DNA from: Strigamia acuminata | Lineage: Eukaryota; Arthropoda; Chilopoda; Geophilomorpha; Linotaeniidae | DNA: 64,000 nucleotides | Assembly (NCBI GenBank): GCA_949358305.1 | Contig: OX442322.1 | Span: forward strand, 6,448,001 to 6,512,000 | Direction: 5' to 3' | In this document: positions 39,966-50,835 of the stretch, piece by piece | How positions within the stretch are numbered: position 1 is the first letter of the stretch | How the letters are laid out: each line of letters starts with the position of its first letter | Made by a program: the position numbers and the translations under genes | The notes under the pieces: generated by a model | Seen by the model: the letters and a program-made list of their open reading frames with translations, nothing else | The model's database searches: none | Told to the model about the DNA's origin: nothing

Positions 39966-40469
39966 ATCAACAAATAAACACTAGACCGCTGTGAAGTTGA
40001 CTTCAGTGTTGTCTTCAGCGCTGAAATCCGTTGCAATTCACTTGTGCACCTGGCACAAGACTTAACCGGTCCCTGCGATGCGCAGATACACTCTACGTGC
40101 AAATCCGCGATGCGTTTGTGCCCGTCGCACCAAACGCGTCCAACAACTCGAAACGGTGTCCAAAAATTCCGTGACGTCGTCCAGACGTCTATCGGTGCTC
40201 TATCCAACGTTGCTCTACGTTGAAATGCTCTTCCGCCAATAAATTCGTCGATAACGTCGCTACGACGTCGCTCCAATCGATCGCGAACCGTATCGCCAAT
40301 CGTTCCAGCTGAAAAATCAACTTCCCGTCGAATCATCGGTTCCGAAACTGTTCGGAATGGTCGTTGGTCCTCTCCAACGATGCTGTAGTGTCCCCACGTT
40401 GATTTAATCTACGATGGAACACTTCTTCACCGCTAAAACAGCCAATCTCGCTGCTCCTAGTGAAGAACG

Positions 40470-41270
40470 ATGGGCACCGCCATCTTGGATTGTGACGTCA
40501 TCGTTGCAAACATTTCGCTCGATTCGTGATGAAATTGGCCTATATTTCCGCCAAACGAAATAAAAATATAATGCAAACAGTTCTTACAGCCACAATGTGA
40601 AATCCTTAGCCGATTCCACGTCGAATCCAATCGAATCTCGCTGCAAATCCGTGCCCGGCACTTTTGCGACTCGTTCCCGGCGCCGTCCGTCAAATCCGAA
40701 TCGATTCGCCGAAATTCCGTGTTGCGACACTATTCCGCAACAAAAACCTTCCAAAATCGATCGTCGTCGTCGCCAAACGATCTCCAACGATCCCACGGTG
40801 TTTATTCTGCCGTTGCAGAACGTTTCCTGCACGAAACAGCTTGCTTCTGCTGCTAATCGTTGCTTTCGATGTGCGCCGCCATCTTGGATGGTGACGTCAT
40901 CGCGATAAACATCGTGGCTTGAAATAGGCTTATAATTCCGCCAAATAAACACAAAAACGATTCGAAAATTGTTCTTACTGTCCACGCCAATAGTCCAAGC
41001 CGATCCTACTCGATTCCGTCGCAAAAACACTTTGTTTTCCGTCTCGGAACACCGTCCGCCGATCCACGCCGTCCGCTCGTTCGTTCCCGACGATTGCCGT
41101 CGAATCCTCGGCCCGAACGTCTCCAAAACGTCGTCGCGATCGTCGCGAATGCGTATACGAACGCCCAATGCTTTCCTGCTTAGCAGGCACGCGAATCCTC
41201 GATCGCTTCGGCGGCGCCTCGCTGCTCGATGTCCGCACGGCTGTGCGACGAAACCCGGACCCCAAAAAAT
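40470..41270 (-). repeat. Tandem 399-bp leader duplication with YY1 and CRE sites
   Basis: CGCCATCTTGGATnGTGACGTCATCG occurs at 40477-40502 and 40876-40902. The following 300 or so bases are also related (GCCTATA/GGCTTATA; TTCCGCCAAA; GTTCTTAC). The copies have diverged. Each pairs a YY1/Pho-like GCCATCTTGG with a palindromic CRE, TGACGTCA. Confidence 0.7.
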
Positions 41271-41324
41271 GGCCGTAAAAGCGTGCAAACGTTTCCTAAA
41301 CACTCACCACAACCGAGGAACCAT

Positions 41325-41336
41325 CCTCTGCTACCA
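41325..41336 (-). promoter_or_regulatory. Cop-E primer binding site, initiator tRNA-Met 3' end
   Basis: TGGTAGCAGAGG on the minus strand, one base after the LTR. Confidence 0.9.
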
Positions 41337-41337
41337 T

Positions 41338-41747
41338 TGTCAGGTTCTAGTGTTTGTTGGGTGAGTGTTGGACAGTAAGGAGACATCCTTTTAAGCTTGG
41401 CTTAAAGTCCACATTCAAAATGGCTGCCACTTTATTCACTGTTTGGCAAGGAGTGAGTGACTTCACTCATGACAGTATACAGAACGAATCTCATACAGTA
41501 AAACAGGACAAATCATATATAGTACAGAAAGAATCCCTTAGGATTTGTAAACACAAGCTATATAATGCTAAAAGAACAAATCATAACTAAGAAACCGTAT
41601 TCGGGCCAGCATAGAAATTTCCTCCGATGCACACAGTCACCGTAGGCACTCCAAATGCCGTTATTGATACCCTGCAATGCAACAACGGTATGCTGCGCAC
41701 AATTGCACATTGTTATAACCGATCCACAGTTATGGAATAACCCAACA
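41338..41747 (-). repeat. Cop-E 5' LTR (410 bp)
   Basis: On the minus strand TGTTGGGTTATTCC to AGAACCTGACA. It resembles the end of the Cop-F LTR (AACACTCACCCAAC shared), so both belong to one wider family. Confidence 0.85.
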
Positions 41748-42141
41748 CTTAGGAGGAGTTCCTATTACGTGGTCTTGCCGCCGTCAGCGAAAGACGACTT
41801 TGTCGATTATGGAGATCGAATTTTTGGCAATCGTTGACGGCGTGCGCGAACTCATATGGCTCTCGCGCATTTTTGAGATTGATCTTGTCGAAAGTTTATT
41901 TGATTGCAAACGACCAAGTATTTTAGCGGATTCAACTGCTGCCATACAGTACTCCAAAAATAAAATGGAGAACAGGTCGAATAAACATATCGACGTAAAA
42001 TATCACTTCCTTCGTGATCTTTATGAAGCGGGGAAGTTTAGCATTTTTCACATTCCGGGCGAGTCAAATATCGCGGACTTATTAACCAAATGGTTATCGC
42101 GCCCGCGTTTGCGGATGTTGATTGAAAATGTTTTTGCTTAG
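41748..42141 (+). pseudogene. pol: Cop-F RNase H C-terminal fragment
   Basis: From 41748 the plus frame reads LGGVPITWSCRR and then MEIEFLAIVDGVRELIWL to the stop at 42141, the C-terminal part of Copia RNase H, ending NIADLLTKWLSRPRLRM. The upstream part was separated by the Cop-E insertion and is not in the window. Confidence 0.88.
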
Positions 42142-42154
42142 AAGTTATAAGCGA

Positions 42155-42166
42155 TCAGAGGGGGTA
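42155..42166 (+). promoter_or_regulatory. Cop-F polypurine tract
   Basis: CAGAGGGGGTA right before the LTR TG. Confidence 0.7.
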
Positions 42167-42335
42167 TGTTGGGAATCAGTTTCCATAGTGATCGCGTATA
42201 ACGACTTGTTTACGGTGCGTGTTTCTGTCTTAGCGCGCCAGGAGCGATGTTTGAGCTGCGGTCCAGTGCTATTACACATTGGCCCTGTGTTTACATGTGT
42301 ACAACGAATACCCAATGTGATTAGCATGTCGTTGC

Positions 42336-42649
42336 TGTAAATCCTAATCATATTACTAATCAGTTAATTGTATTTGTTATGTAAACAGTTCTCTTATTCA
42401 TTGCATCTCTTAGTTTGTTTATATAACCGTTTATTATCTTGATTGTGTATTTTCTCACCAGATGGCTTTATTACACTTTTAATGTATTTTTGCCACTAGA
42501 TGGCACTTCTTTCTAAACTGATTAAAAGAGGGCTTCTCCTTTGGTTTTTCTCCATGCAAGGAGCACATGTATTCAGGTCTGGTTGTTTCTTTATTTAATG
42601 TTGTTTCCTTTCTACTTTGACAGTCCAAATACACTGCAACTAGCTAACA
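42336..42649 (+). repeat. Cop-G 5' LTR
   Basis: 314 bp, near-identical to 48623-48936; small differences (for example TAACCG versus TAACTG) indicate some age. Confidence 0.95.
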
Positions 42650-42661
42650 TGGTTATGGGCC
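42650..42661 (+). promoter_or_regulatory. Cop-G primer site, internal (anticodon-arm) initiator tRNA-Met
   Basis: TGGTTATGGGCC directly after the LTR is complementary to the anticodon arm of initiator tRNA-Met, the half-tRNA priming known for Drosophila copia, and unlike the 3'-end priming of the other Copia elements here. Confidence 0.8.
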
Positions 42662-42966
42662 ACAGGAATGCCAATTTGGACTGTTTGCATGGTTTGGAGA
42701 AGTAACATTACCTGGTTTTTCTGGAATCCAAGATGGCGGCGCCCATCTCAGATGTGTTTACCTGCACACATAGATGTTTTCCAAACTGTTTGTGGGCCTG
42801 AAGGAGTTTGACAACACATCTGGAGCACTTGGCTGGATTATTTACGAGGTTTGCGGCATATTTTTGAATTGAAAACGTCGACGAGACGTTACGGATACGT
42901 GCGGAGCATGTTTTGATGATCCGAGCGGTTCACGCTTTGACGAACGGGCGGTGCACCTGTTTACTA

Positions 42967-43506
42967 TGTAGGTCGGTAGCAGAGGAAAACAACCAAAATA
43001 ACTCGAAATATCGAGTGGAAAAGATGCGAGAATGGTCGCAAAAGGTGTCGCACTACTCGTGCGAACTCGGCGACCGAAAACAACTTAAAACGACCGCGCA
43101 AAGCGCTTATATGTCATGGAATAATAATAAACTATGCTTAAAAGCATAAAACATATTTAATGAAACGAAAATACTCACAAATGAGTCCATTACAGTGTGA
43201 AATAATAAGGGCGAGAGCCAAAACGATGGTCGCCGCCATCTTGGAAGGTGAAGTGAACACTAACGACACCTGGTGTCGTGAATTGGCGTTACGGAAATGA
43301 GAAATTCCGTAAAGCTTAACAAAGCATTAAGACCTGCATGATACCTCATGCAGAAACACAATAACATAATGTAAATATTTGGAAATGACATACATAATTG
43401 AATATAATAAACATCAGAATAAATAAACGAATATAATAAAACAAAATATCATAATGTGATTCTATATCACATCGACACACATATCATTTGGTTCCTTAGA
43501 CCAACA
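42967..43506 (-). repeat. Solo LTR in the Cop-G leader (540 bp)
   Basis: On the plus strand TGTAGGTCGG to TTAGACCAACA, with TACTA at 42962-42966 and 43507-43511. Its outer end resembles the Cop-H LTR (TGTGATTCTATATCACATC). A YY1-like CGCCGCCATCTTGG lies at 43231-43244. Confidence 0.9.
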
Positions 43507-43579
43507 TACTATCCGAGCGGAGCACGTTTGCGGCAACGAACGAGACGAACGTCGACGAAACGTCGACGAAACGAAGTGT

Positions 43580-44357
43580 ATGAAGATCGGGAACGTCCGT
43601 AACGCGTTTTTGTACCAGTGGACCTGTTTTGAGACCATTTCTAGACTATTTCAACCTGAAGACAGCCTGAAAATTGTTTATGAATTGATTTACTTGAAAA
43701 ATTTATGTTTAATTCATGATTTACCTGAGAATTTGTGTACAATTCATGATTTACCTGAGAAATTGTGTTTAATTAATGATTTGCTTAAAAATTTGTGTTT
43801 AATTAATGATTTGCTTGAAAATTTGTGTTTCATTTATGATTTATTGCCTTTTTGAATTGGAATTTGAAATATTATGTATTTGATTGCATTTTATTGTCTT
43901 TTGAATTTGTTCCTAAGAATTTTTGATTTGAACTGTGTTCAATTGATGATTTGTTCAATTTCTGAATTTATTTTTGATCTGAATTGTGTTTGATTAATGA
44001 TTTATCACTATTCTGAGTTTGTTTTTGAGAACTTTGGTCTGAATTATGGAAAATTATTCTGTTTGATTGATAATTTGTTGTCATTTGAATTTATTATTGA
44101 GAATTTCCCTATTTATTGTGAAAAATTGTGTGAAAAATTACGAATTTGCTGCGACAAATTCTTATTTAGCTTAGTGTTGTTTCAGAAATACACTAACTTA
44201 ACTATTAAGAGCGAACTAACCCACAAGCATTGCACCTGGCTTGTTTGTAACAGTAATTCAATTCATTGTGTTGCGTTATTGTGTGCATCGACTTGTGCAT
44301 CAGTTTTTGTGCGACATTGAGTGCTATTTTGTGCCGAATTTACTTCCAACTGCTAAA
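43580..44357 (+). other. Cop-G leader with short tandem TTAATTCATGATTTACCTGA-type units
   Basis: AT-rich leader with repeated copies of a unit around ATTTGTGTTTAATTAATGA between about 43690 and 43850. The 91-residue ORF over it is made of these repeats and is not supported as a gene. Confidence 0.6.
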
Positions 44358-44906
44358 ATGGAAGAGGAGAAAGTTGGTGGACACAAAGTTACTCTTCTCG
44401 GCAAAGACAATTATGCCACTTGGAAGGAGGAGATCATGGTCGCCCTCATGTACCAGGGCTGTTGGGGCTTTGTTGGTGGTACCGACATTCCATTGGTCGA
44501 TGCAACTGCAACTTGGCGAGAAAAGCAAGATAACGCTTTCCGCAAGGACCGAGCTTATAGCATGATCTACTATGGAATAGAGAAGCAAAACCGGGAACTT
44601 TTAAGCAACACTCAGGATGCCAAGGAAGCTTGGAAAATCTTAAAGACTAATTTTGAACCAGTTTCCCGAGCCCGAGTGATGCAATTATTGGACGAATTTT
44701 TTAGCTTACGCTATAATGCTGAAACATAAAGCATTGGAGTCTTTGCTGCCAGAATACGCAAGACATCAAAGTTACTTGAGGGACTTAAACATTCTGTTAA
44801 TGAAATTTACTAGTCTTTTCAACTGATTAGGCGTCTCCCACCTGAGTTTCAAACGATTGTACAGACAATCTATCGGTGGGAAGACAAGGAATTTACCCTG
44901 GATAAA
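44358..44906 (+). pseudogene. gag: Cop-G Gag, two in-frame stops
   Basis: ATG 44358 starts MEEEKVGGHKVTLLGKDNYA, a Copia Gag (WKEEIMVALMYQGCWGF). TAA at 44727-44729 and TAG at about 44811 interrupt the frame, which then continues open as Pol at 44907. No alternative frame is used, so these are likely mutations. Confidence 0.9.
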
Positions 44907-47900
44907 GTGGAGAAAGAGCTGATATCGGAAGGTCGGATTGCACAGGTGAAGCGTGATGCCGGAGAGCAGCAAGTCCAAGGCGCTTTCGGCCTTGATTTAA
45001 CAAAAGGCAAATCTGGCCATTATTCTGGAACTGATGGACAGCGGGGCGGCACGTATCAAGGACGCTCTCGTGGTGGCCGTGGTGGCCGTGGGCAACCTTC
45101 GACTCGGGGGCCGTGTCATCGCTGTGGCCGCCAGGGACATTGGGCACGTGAATGCCACGCTAAGACCAAATTGAGCGGAGAAGAAATAGAAATTGGCGAA
45201 AGTGACGAGTGTGACTTCACAGCGAAATTTAGAGAGTTGGGTTACCTGATGGAACTTTGTGATGCTGAAGCTCTGACTCCAGTAAAACAGGATGTGGAGT
45301 GGGTCTACGATTCAGGAGCCACTAGCCACTTTTGCAAGAATAAGGAATTCTTCATCCGATTTAAACCACTAGCGAATGGTAAAATAATGCAAGCCGGAAA
45401 GTCTTCGACTATAGACATTGAAGGAATTGGAGATGTCTCGATCAACTGTGTTTTTGGGACGAGTGTCAAGCCTGTTAAGTTGCGAAATGTGTTTTATTTG
45501 CCGGATCTACGACGTAACATGATTTCTGCCTCTACACTGGATGATCTCGGATGTAAAGCTAGCATTGGATCGGGACGTGTTAGACTGTATTATGGCAAAG
45601 ATTTTATACCAGTTATGGAAGCTGTCAAACACAAAAACTTATATTTTGTGAAAACGGACATTAGACGTCACCAAGTCCCAATTAAGGAGAACGCAAATGG
45701 ATATCCTGGGAAATCTGCATTGACATCGGAACCGGACACTGTGCCCGATTTACGATTATGGCATGAAAGATTTGGACATATTCATTTGGAAAGTGTGCAG
45801 CAAACGGTTCGACATGGAGCCGTTAGAGGGCTAGAGGATCTTTCTGGAAAGTTGGATCATTGTGAAGTTTGTGATCTCGCAAAGAAAAAGTGCCTTTCTA
45901 TCAAGCCGATCCCACAGATTAGGTCGACTAAGGTACTGGAACTCTTACACATGGATGTTTGTGGTCAACTTCCAACACGTTCATTATCCGGCTGCACCTA
46001 CTTTCTTACGATTACCGATGATTACTCTCGCCATACTACGGTTTATCCAATGGAGAGAAAGGATCAAGTTTTCGGACTTTTCCAAGCATACGTGACTCGA
46101 ATTGAGCGAATTCTGGAGGAGAAAGTCATCACCATTCGAACGGACAATGGCATGGAATTTTGTTCGGGCAAATTCGCCACATACTTGGAAGGCATCGGCA
46201 TTAAACATGAAAAAACAAACCCTTATACCCCCGAACAAAATGGAGTAACCGAAAGGATTAACCAAACGTTAATGGATGGCGTGCGTGCTTTACTGAATGA
46301 TGGGAATCTAGAGCATAGATTTTGGGCTGAAGCCCTAATGACGTTTAATTATCTCAGGAACAGGGTTATTAAGAATAAGACCAACAAAACACCCTTGGAG
46401 CTTTTATACGGACGGAAACCAGCAGTAGGACATTTTCGAAAATTTTGGAACCCAGTCCGTGGCAAATTAGATAACAAGTCACATCGAGGAGTCATGCTAG
46501 GCTATCCCACTAGCACACGTGGCTACCGCATATGGGTTCCGGATTTATCGAAAGTAGTCCAGTCCAACGACGTTAAATTCGTCGAAAGCAAGAAAAAGGT
46601 GGAACGCGAGCTGGGCCCTGGTTATGTCGTCATGCCAGATGACCCCACGCCGATGGCCACAGATACAGCAACTCATTCTCCAAAGCAACCTGTCAAAGTC
46701 AATTCTGTGCCTCCGCCAGCACCGGTACCAACAAAGATGTCATTGACATCTGCGCCTACAGCTTGTGTTTGGGAACAGCTAATTAAGCCACGAAAAGGAA
46801 GTCCACAAGTGGACTATGAGTATACAATCCAAGGACAACCCAAGCCAAAACTGCGTTCTATACCGGAAATCGAGCGCTATTGTGCACAACATAATTTGGA
46901 ATTCTCCCGAGATAAAGTGGAATTTGTTACTCGAACATTGCCTGACCCACCAGAAACTTCTAGATGTGATAATCAGAATGATGTGGATAATCTTCAACTC
47001 AATGCACTGGAGCTTGAAAATGAGGAAGTTATCAACGTTGAAATCATCATACCACATACCTACAATGATACCCAACGTTCTCCTCAGCGAAAACAGTGGC
47101 AGGAGGCAATGGACGACGAGATTGGAACGATGATCGATCGAGGGGTCTGGGAACTTGCTGAGCATCCGGCAGAAGAGAAACCCGTTACCTGTAGATGGGT
47201 TTATACCGTAAAACCTGGTATGAGGTACAAGGCACGCCTGGTTGCACGCGGCTTTACCCAGATATATGGCGACTCCTACGATGAAGTTTTTTCGCCTGTT
47301 GTCGATTTCTCAATTGTCCGTTTTCTATTTACCCTCCTAGTTGGAATCCTAGGTTGGGCTCACGTCCAGATAGATGTTAAGTGCGCATATTTATATGCAA
47401 ATCTTCAAAATACAGTTTATATGACCCAACCACAGGGATATGTAAAGAAGGGACAAGAGCATCTAGTTTGTAGGCTGATTAAAGCCATCTATGGCTTACA
47501 TCAATCCGGAAGGAAGTGGAATTCTGAATTGGATAAAGTTCTTCGCCAACTGGGATTTACTGGACTTGATTGGTGTAACTGTGTTTATAAACTTGGTAAT
47601 CATGTTATCCTCATTGTTTATGTCGACGACATGGTGGTTTTTGGTAGAACCATTCGACATGCCAACGATGCCATTGCCCTTATTCAGGGGCATTTTGACT
47701 TGGTGATTCTTGGACGAACCAAAAAGCTACTTGGCATAGAATTTGAATATTATAACAATAATTTCATCCAGATTCACCAACGGGCTCTCATCGCTAGAAC
47801 GCTTGAGCGCTTTGAACACTTTGGAGTTACTCTTAGATCATCTCCAATTATCAAGGCGACAGTTTTATCGAAGAAAGATTGTCCGCAAACCCTCAAACAA

Positions 47901-48596
47901 GTGGAAGAAATGAGCCACCTCCCATACCGTAGCTTACTAGGATGTTTGGCCTTCATTGCTTCACGCACTCGACCAGACATCTCCTACGCGGTGAATGTGT
48001 TAAGCCAATTCCAGTCCAACCCAGGGCAAGCACATTGGAGGGCACTGTTAGATCTCTTAGGTTACGTAAAGTATAGCCGGCATTACAACTTGATCTTGGT
48101 CTGCGATAGAGAACCACAACTGAAAGCATTCGCTGATGCGGACCATGCAAACAATCGTGACGACCGCGTCTCCATAGGCGGAACTGTAATCACTTTGGGA
48201 AATGCTGCTATCTCATGGAGAGCCTTCAAACAAAAAAGTGTGTCGCTCTCCACCATGGAATCTGAATATGTTGCTCTGGCTGAGACGGTTAAAGATTTCA
48301 TCTGGTTGGAACGTGTTCTTTGTGAAATCATACCACCTGCGGATGGAATCAAACTTCATGCCGTATTTTGTGATAACACTTCATCCATAGACTTTTCGAG
48401 ATCTGCTATCGAAAATCGGCGTACTAAGCATATTGACATCAAATACCACTTCGTCCGTGCATTAGTAAAAGATCATGGTCTTATTATCCGTTATGTTGAT
48501 ACCAATGACAATCCAGCGGATGTAAAGACTAAAGCAGTGGATAAGACTACTTTACTTAAATTCTGTTCAAAGTTTATGTGTGTTTTTTTTGATTAG
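44907..48596 (+). CDS. pol: Cop-G Gag C-terminus and Pol
   Basis: 1229 residues in the Gag frame. Knuckle CHRCGRQGHWAREC near 70, protease YDSGATSHFC near 134, pre-integrase LWHERFGHIH near 291, integrase Asp near 350 (HMDVCGQ), Asp near 412 (RTDNGMEF) and Glu near 449 (VTERINQT), RT YVDDMVVFG near 904 and RNase H AFADADHANN near 1075. All catalytic residues are present. The first ATG here is internal; the product would depend on the broken Gag. Confidence 0.95.
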   Translation: MEKELISEGRIAQVKRDAGEQQVQGAFGLDLTKGKSGHYSGTDGQRGGTYQGRSRGGRGGRGQPSTRGPCHRCGRQGHWARECHAKTKLSGEEIEIGESDECDFTAKFRELGYLMELCDAEALTPVKQDVEWVYDSGATSHFCKNKEFFIRFKPLANGKIMQAGKSSTIDIEGIGDVSINCVFGTSVKPVKLRNVFYLPDLRRNMISASTLDDLGCKASIGSGRVRLYYGKDFIPVMEAVKHKNLYFVKTDIRRHQVPIKENANGYPGKSALTSEPDTVPDLRLWHERFGHIHLESVQQTVRHGAVRGLEDLSGKLDHCEVCDLAKKKCLSIKPIPQIRSTKVLELLHMDVCGQLPTRSLSGCTYFLTITDDYSRHTTVYPMERKDQVFGLFQAYVTRIERILEEKVITIRTDNGMEFCSGKFATYLEGIGIKHEKTNPYTPEQNGVTERINQTLMDGVRALLNDGNLEHRFWAEALMTFNYLRNRVIKNKTNKTPLELLYGRKPAVGHFRKFWNPVRGKLDNKSHRGVMLGYPTSTRGYRIWVPDLSKVVQSNDVKFVESKKKVERELGPGYVVMPDDPTPMATDTATHSPKQPVKVNSVPPPAPVPTKMSLTSAPTACVWEQLIKPRKGSPQVDYEYTIQGQPKPKLRSIPEIERYCAQHNLEFSRDKVEFVTRTLPDPPETSRCDNQNDVDNLQLNALELENEEVINVEIIIPHTYNDTQRSPQRKQWQEAMDDEIGTMIDRGVWELAEHPAEEKPVTCRWVYTVKPGMRYKARLVARGFTQIYGDSYDEVFSPVVDFSIVRFLFTLLVGILGWAHVQIDVKCAYLYANLQNTVYMTQPQGYVKKGQEHLVCRLIKAIYGLHQSGRKWNSELDKVLRQLGFTGLDWCNCVYKLGNHVILIVYVDDMVVFGRTIRHANDAIALIQGHFDLVILGRTKKLLGIEFEYYNNNFIQIHQRALIARTLERFEHFGVTLRSSPIIKATVLSKKDCPQTLKQVEEMSHLPYRSLLGCLAFIASRTRPDISYAVNVLSQFQSNPGQAHWRALLDLLGYVKYSRHYNLILVCDREPQLKAFADADHANNRDDRVSIGGTVITLGNAAISWRAFKQKSVSLSTMESEYVALAETVKDFIWLERVLCEIIPPADGIKLHAVFCDNTSSIDFSRSAIENRRTKHIDIKYHFVRALVKDHGLIIRYVDTNDNPADVKTKAVDKTTLLKFCSKFMCVFFD

Positions 48597-48609
48597 TGCT
48601 TAAGTAATA

Positions 48610-48622
48610 TGAGGGGGCCGCT
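48610..48622 (+). promoter_or_regulatory. Cop-G polypurine tract
   Basis: TGAGGGGGCCGCT directly before the 3' LTR. Confidence 0.75.
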
Positions 48623-48936
48623 TGTAAATCCTAATCATATTACTAATCAGTTAATTGTATTTGTTATGTAAACAGTTCTCTTATTCATTGCATCTCTTAG
48701 TTTGTTTATATAACTGTTTATTATCTTGATTGTGTATTTTCCCACCAGATGGCTTTATTACACTTTTAATGTATTTTTGCCACTAGATGGCACTTCTTTC
48801 TAAACTGATTAAAAGAGGGCTTTTCCTTTGGTTTTTCTCCATGCAAGGAGCACATGTATTCAGGTCTGGTTGTTTCTTTATTTAATGTTGTTTCTTTTCT
48901 ACTTTGACAGTCCAAATACACTGCAACTAGCTAACA
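48623..48936 (+). repeat. Cop-G 3' LTR
   Basis: 314 bp, followed by GTTGC. Confidence 0.95.
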
Positions 48937-49424
48937 GTTGCATCAATGCAAACCATCGTTGACAGTGTTTGGTTTCGTGTACGATAGCGAGGAGTTGTCG
49001 TATCCCGCATTTGAGGATTTTCAGTGCTGATCCAAATACTGCGCCTTATTTGTACCTGTGTGATTTGTTCTATAGTCATTGTATAGCTTATGTTTTGGAA
49101 TCCTAAGAGATTCATTCTGTAATCCACAGGGGATTTGTCCTGCTTTGTGTATGTGTGATGTCACACTATTACTAGACTGCTAATAAAGTGGCAGCCATAT
49201 TGTTTGCTGGTTTTAAGCCAATCTTAAATGATGGAGTCTGCTTTCCAAACACTCACCCAACTGCGATTAGAACTCAACAGGCAATTCATACAAGCTATAC
49301 ATGACAACAACCGTGGTCATTCATATGGCCAAAAGTAAATAGAAACATCGAACAAAGAACATATTACCGCTTGATAATGCGATATAAATATACGTGCATC
49401 GTAAAGTGAATTACATGCTATATT

Positions 49425-50835
49425 TTAACATCGTCTACGTAAACTAACATAACGGCACAATTGCCGTAAATGTACACACAATTGCACGCAGGCATCTTCC
49501 GGAAACCGAGGGCTCAAAGTGTTTCATCCAACTTTTCGTACCATTGTCTCTCTGATTGGTGGAGACCGTAGAGGGATTTGATCAGCAGCCATACGTTGTT
49601 GGGATTTGTACAGGTTGCACCTGCAGGGATGCGCATGTATACCTTGTGTTTCAGTCCCCATACAGATATGCACATTTGACGTCGAGGTGAGCATCTTTCC
49701 ATCCTCTGAGGACAACTAGAAGACAGAAGAACAGTCAGATTAAAACGAAGTTCACAACTAGGCTAAAAACCTCGTCGTACTCAACCCCGATGGTTTGGCG
49801 GAAGCCTTGTGCAACAAGTCGAGCACGATATCGCGTCACTTTGCCGGTTACGTCCGATTTCAACTTGAAAATCCATTTATAGCCTAAGACTGTAGCATCG
49901 GACGGCCTCGGAACTTCTTGATAGATTTGTCTTTCCTTAAAGGTGCCCATTTCTTCATCAATGGCTTTGCGCCATTTTGGGGCATCTCGGAATTTCGGGA
50001 TTTCAGAATAGGATGACGGCTCTGTACGGCAAAGGTGAGCTTCATGTCTAAGCGGAGGGATTAAAGGTAACGAGTGCTCCATGTTGCCGAAGAAGAATAA
50101 TTCAGGGTCGTAAGGGAGATCATTCATATTATAGAATTCTTCAAATTCGTTGCGGGATCGAAGTCGCAGGCCAGGTTGAGGAAAATAATAAACATCGATG
50201 TCAATCGATCCTGGTCGTTGATCTTTCCTTAGGTGTTCTTCGCGAACCCATCGATTAAAGATAGTATCTCCACCCAAATAACGCCACATAAAAGAGGTCT
50301 TGTTTCCAACAGCTGGAACGAACGTTGAACCAGTTGGCAATGGGGACATTGCTCCTTGATCAAATATGGGCATGGTGTGTTGAAGAATGTTCGGACCTTG
50401 TCTTCTTCGCAATGTAATGAAGCGGTTTGGTGAAGTAGGCAGTGAAAGCCCGGGTGAACCAGTTTGAGACGTTTCCGGTGAGACGTGTGGAGATTGCATC
50501 TGTTGCAATTCTGTTGCATCCGGTTGAATTGCCTCTTCAACGATCTGTCCGACATCTTCATCGGTATCTTTCCCTTCCTCTTGATAAAGGACTGGGTACG
50601 ATGCAGATCGTCCCAAACTCGCAGAATGGAGTAATGTTGATGCACATGCTTCCACCAATTGTCTTTCGGGTGTCTTAAGCGGAGAAATATGCACTAGTGG
50701 GATGGATATCGATTTCGAAACCGATCCATTTCCATCATCGTCGTCATCATCATCATCGTCCGATGCATTCGACGAACCTCCATCAGAGTCGGCTTTTGGC
50801 CAATCCAAATAGTGGATATTGTCGTCAAATGACAC
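49425..50835 (-). pseudogene. pol: Cop-H integrase C-terminus and RT N-terminal half
   Basis: Minus frame from 50835 with an acidic linker, then RDAPKWRKAIDEEMGTF, GYKWIFKLKSDVTGK and YRARLVAQGFRQTIG. The frame shifts near 49720; LYGLHQSERQWYEKLDETL follows, then a TGA, then CNCVYIYGN and LVYVDDVKI near 49437 before homology stops. No RNase H. Confidence 0.87.

Larger units (their letters stand above)
39374..41747 (-). mobile_element. Cop-E: 5' part of a Copia element
   Basis: Order on the minus strand: 5' LTR (41747-41338), primer site, 1.7-kb leader with folded RNA, Gag fragment. It lies inside the RNase H region of Cop-F. Confidence 0.85.
42336..48936 (+). mobile_element. Cop-G: full-length Ty1/Copia element with nested solo LTR
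   Basis: Two 314-bp LTRs (TGTAAATCC to AGCTAACA) with a few differences, GTTGC on both sides, a copia-type primer site, a long leader, Gag with two stop codons, an intact Pol and a polypurine tract. Confidence 0.95.
42167..49279 (+). repeat. Cop-F 3' LTR, split by Cop-G
   Basis: LTR starts TGTTGGGAATCAG at 42167, is interrupted at 42335 by Cop-G with a GTTGC duplication (42331-42335 and 48937-48941) and resumes at 48942 to end AACTCAACA at 49279. Together about 507 bp. AATAAA is near 49181 and a YY1-like GGCAGCCATATTG near 49191. Confidence 0.8.

Noticed and set aside
41655-41837. 60-residue ORF across the Cop-E LTR border
   Set aside because: It spans the joint between the LTR and the Cop-F RNase H in a frame different from RNase H.
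43580-43855. 91-residue ORF in the Cop-G leader
   Set aside because: Made of short DNA repeats, so the frame stays open without coding.
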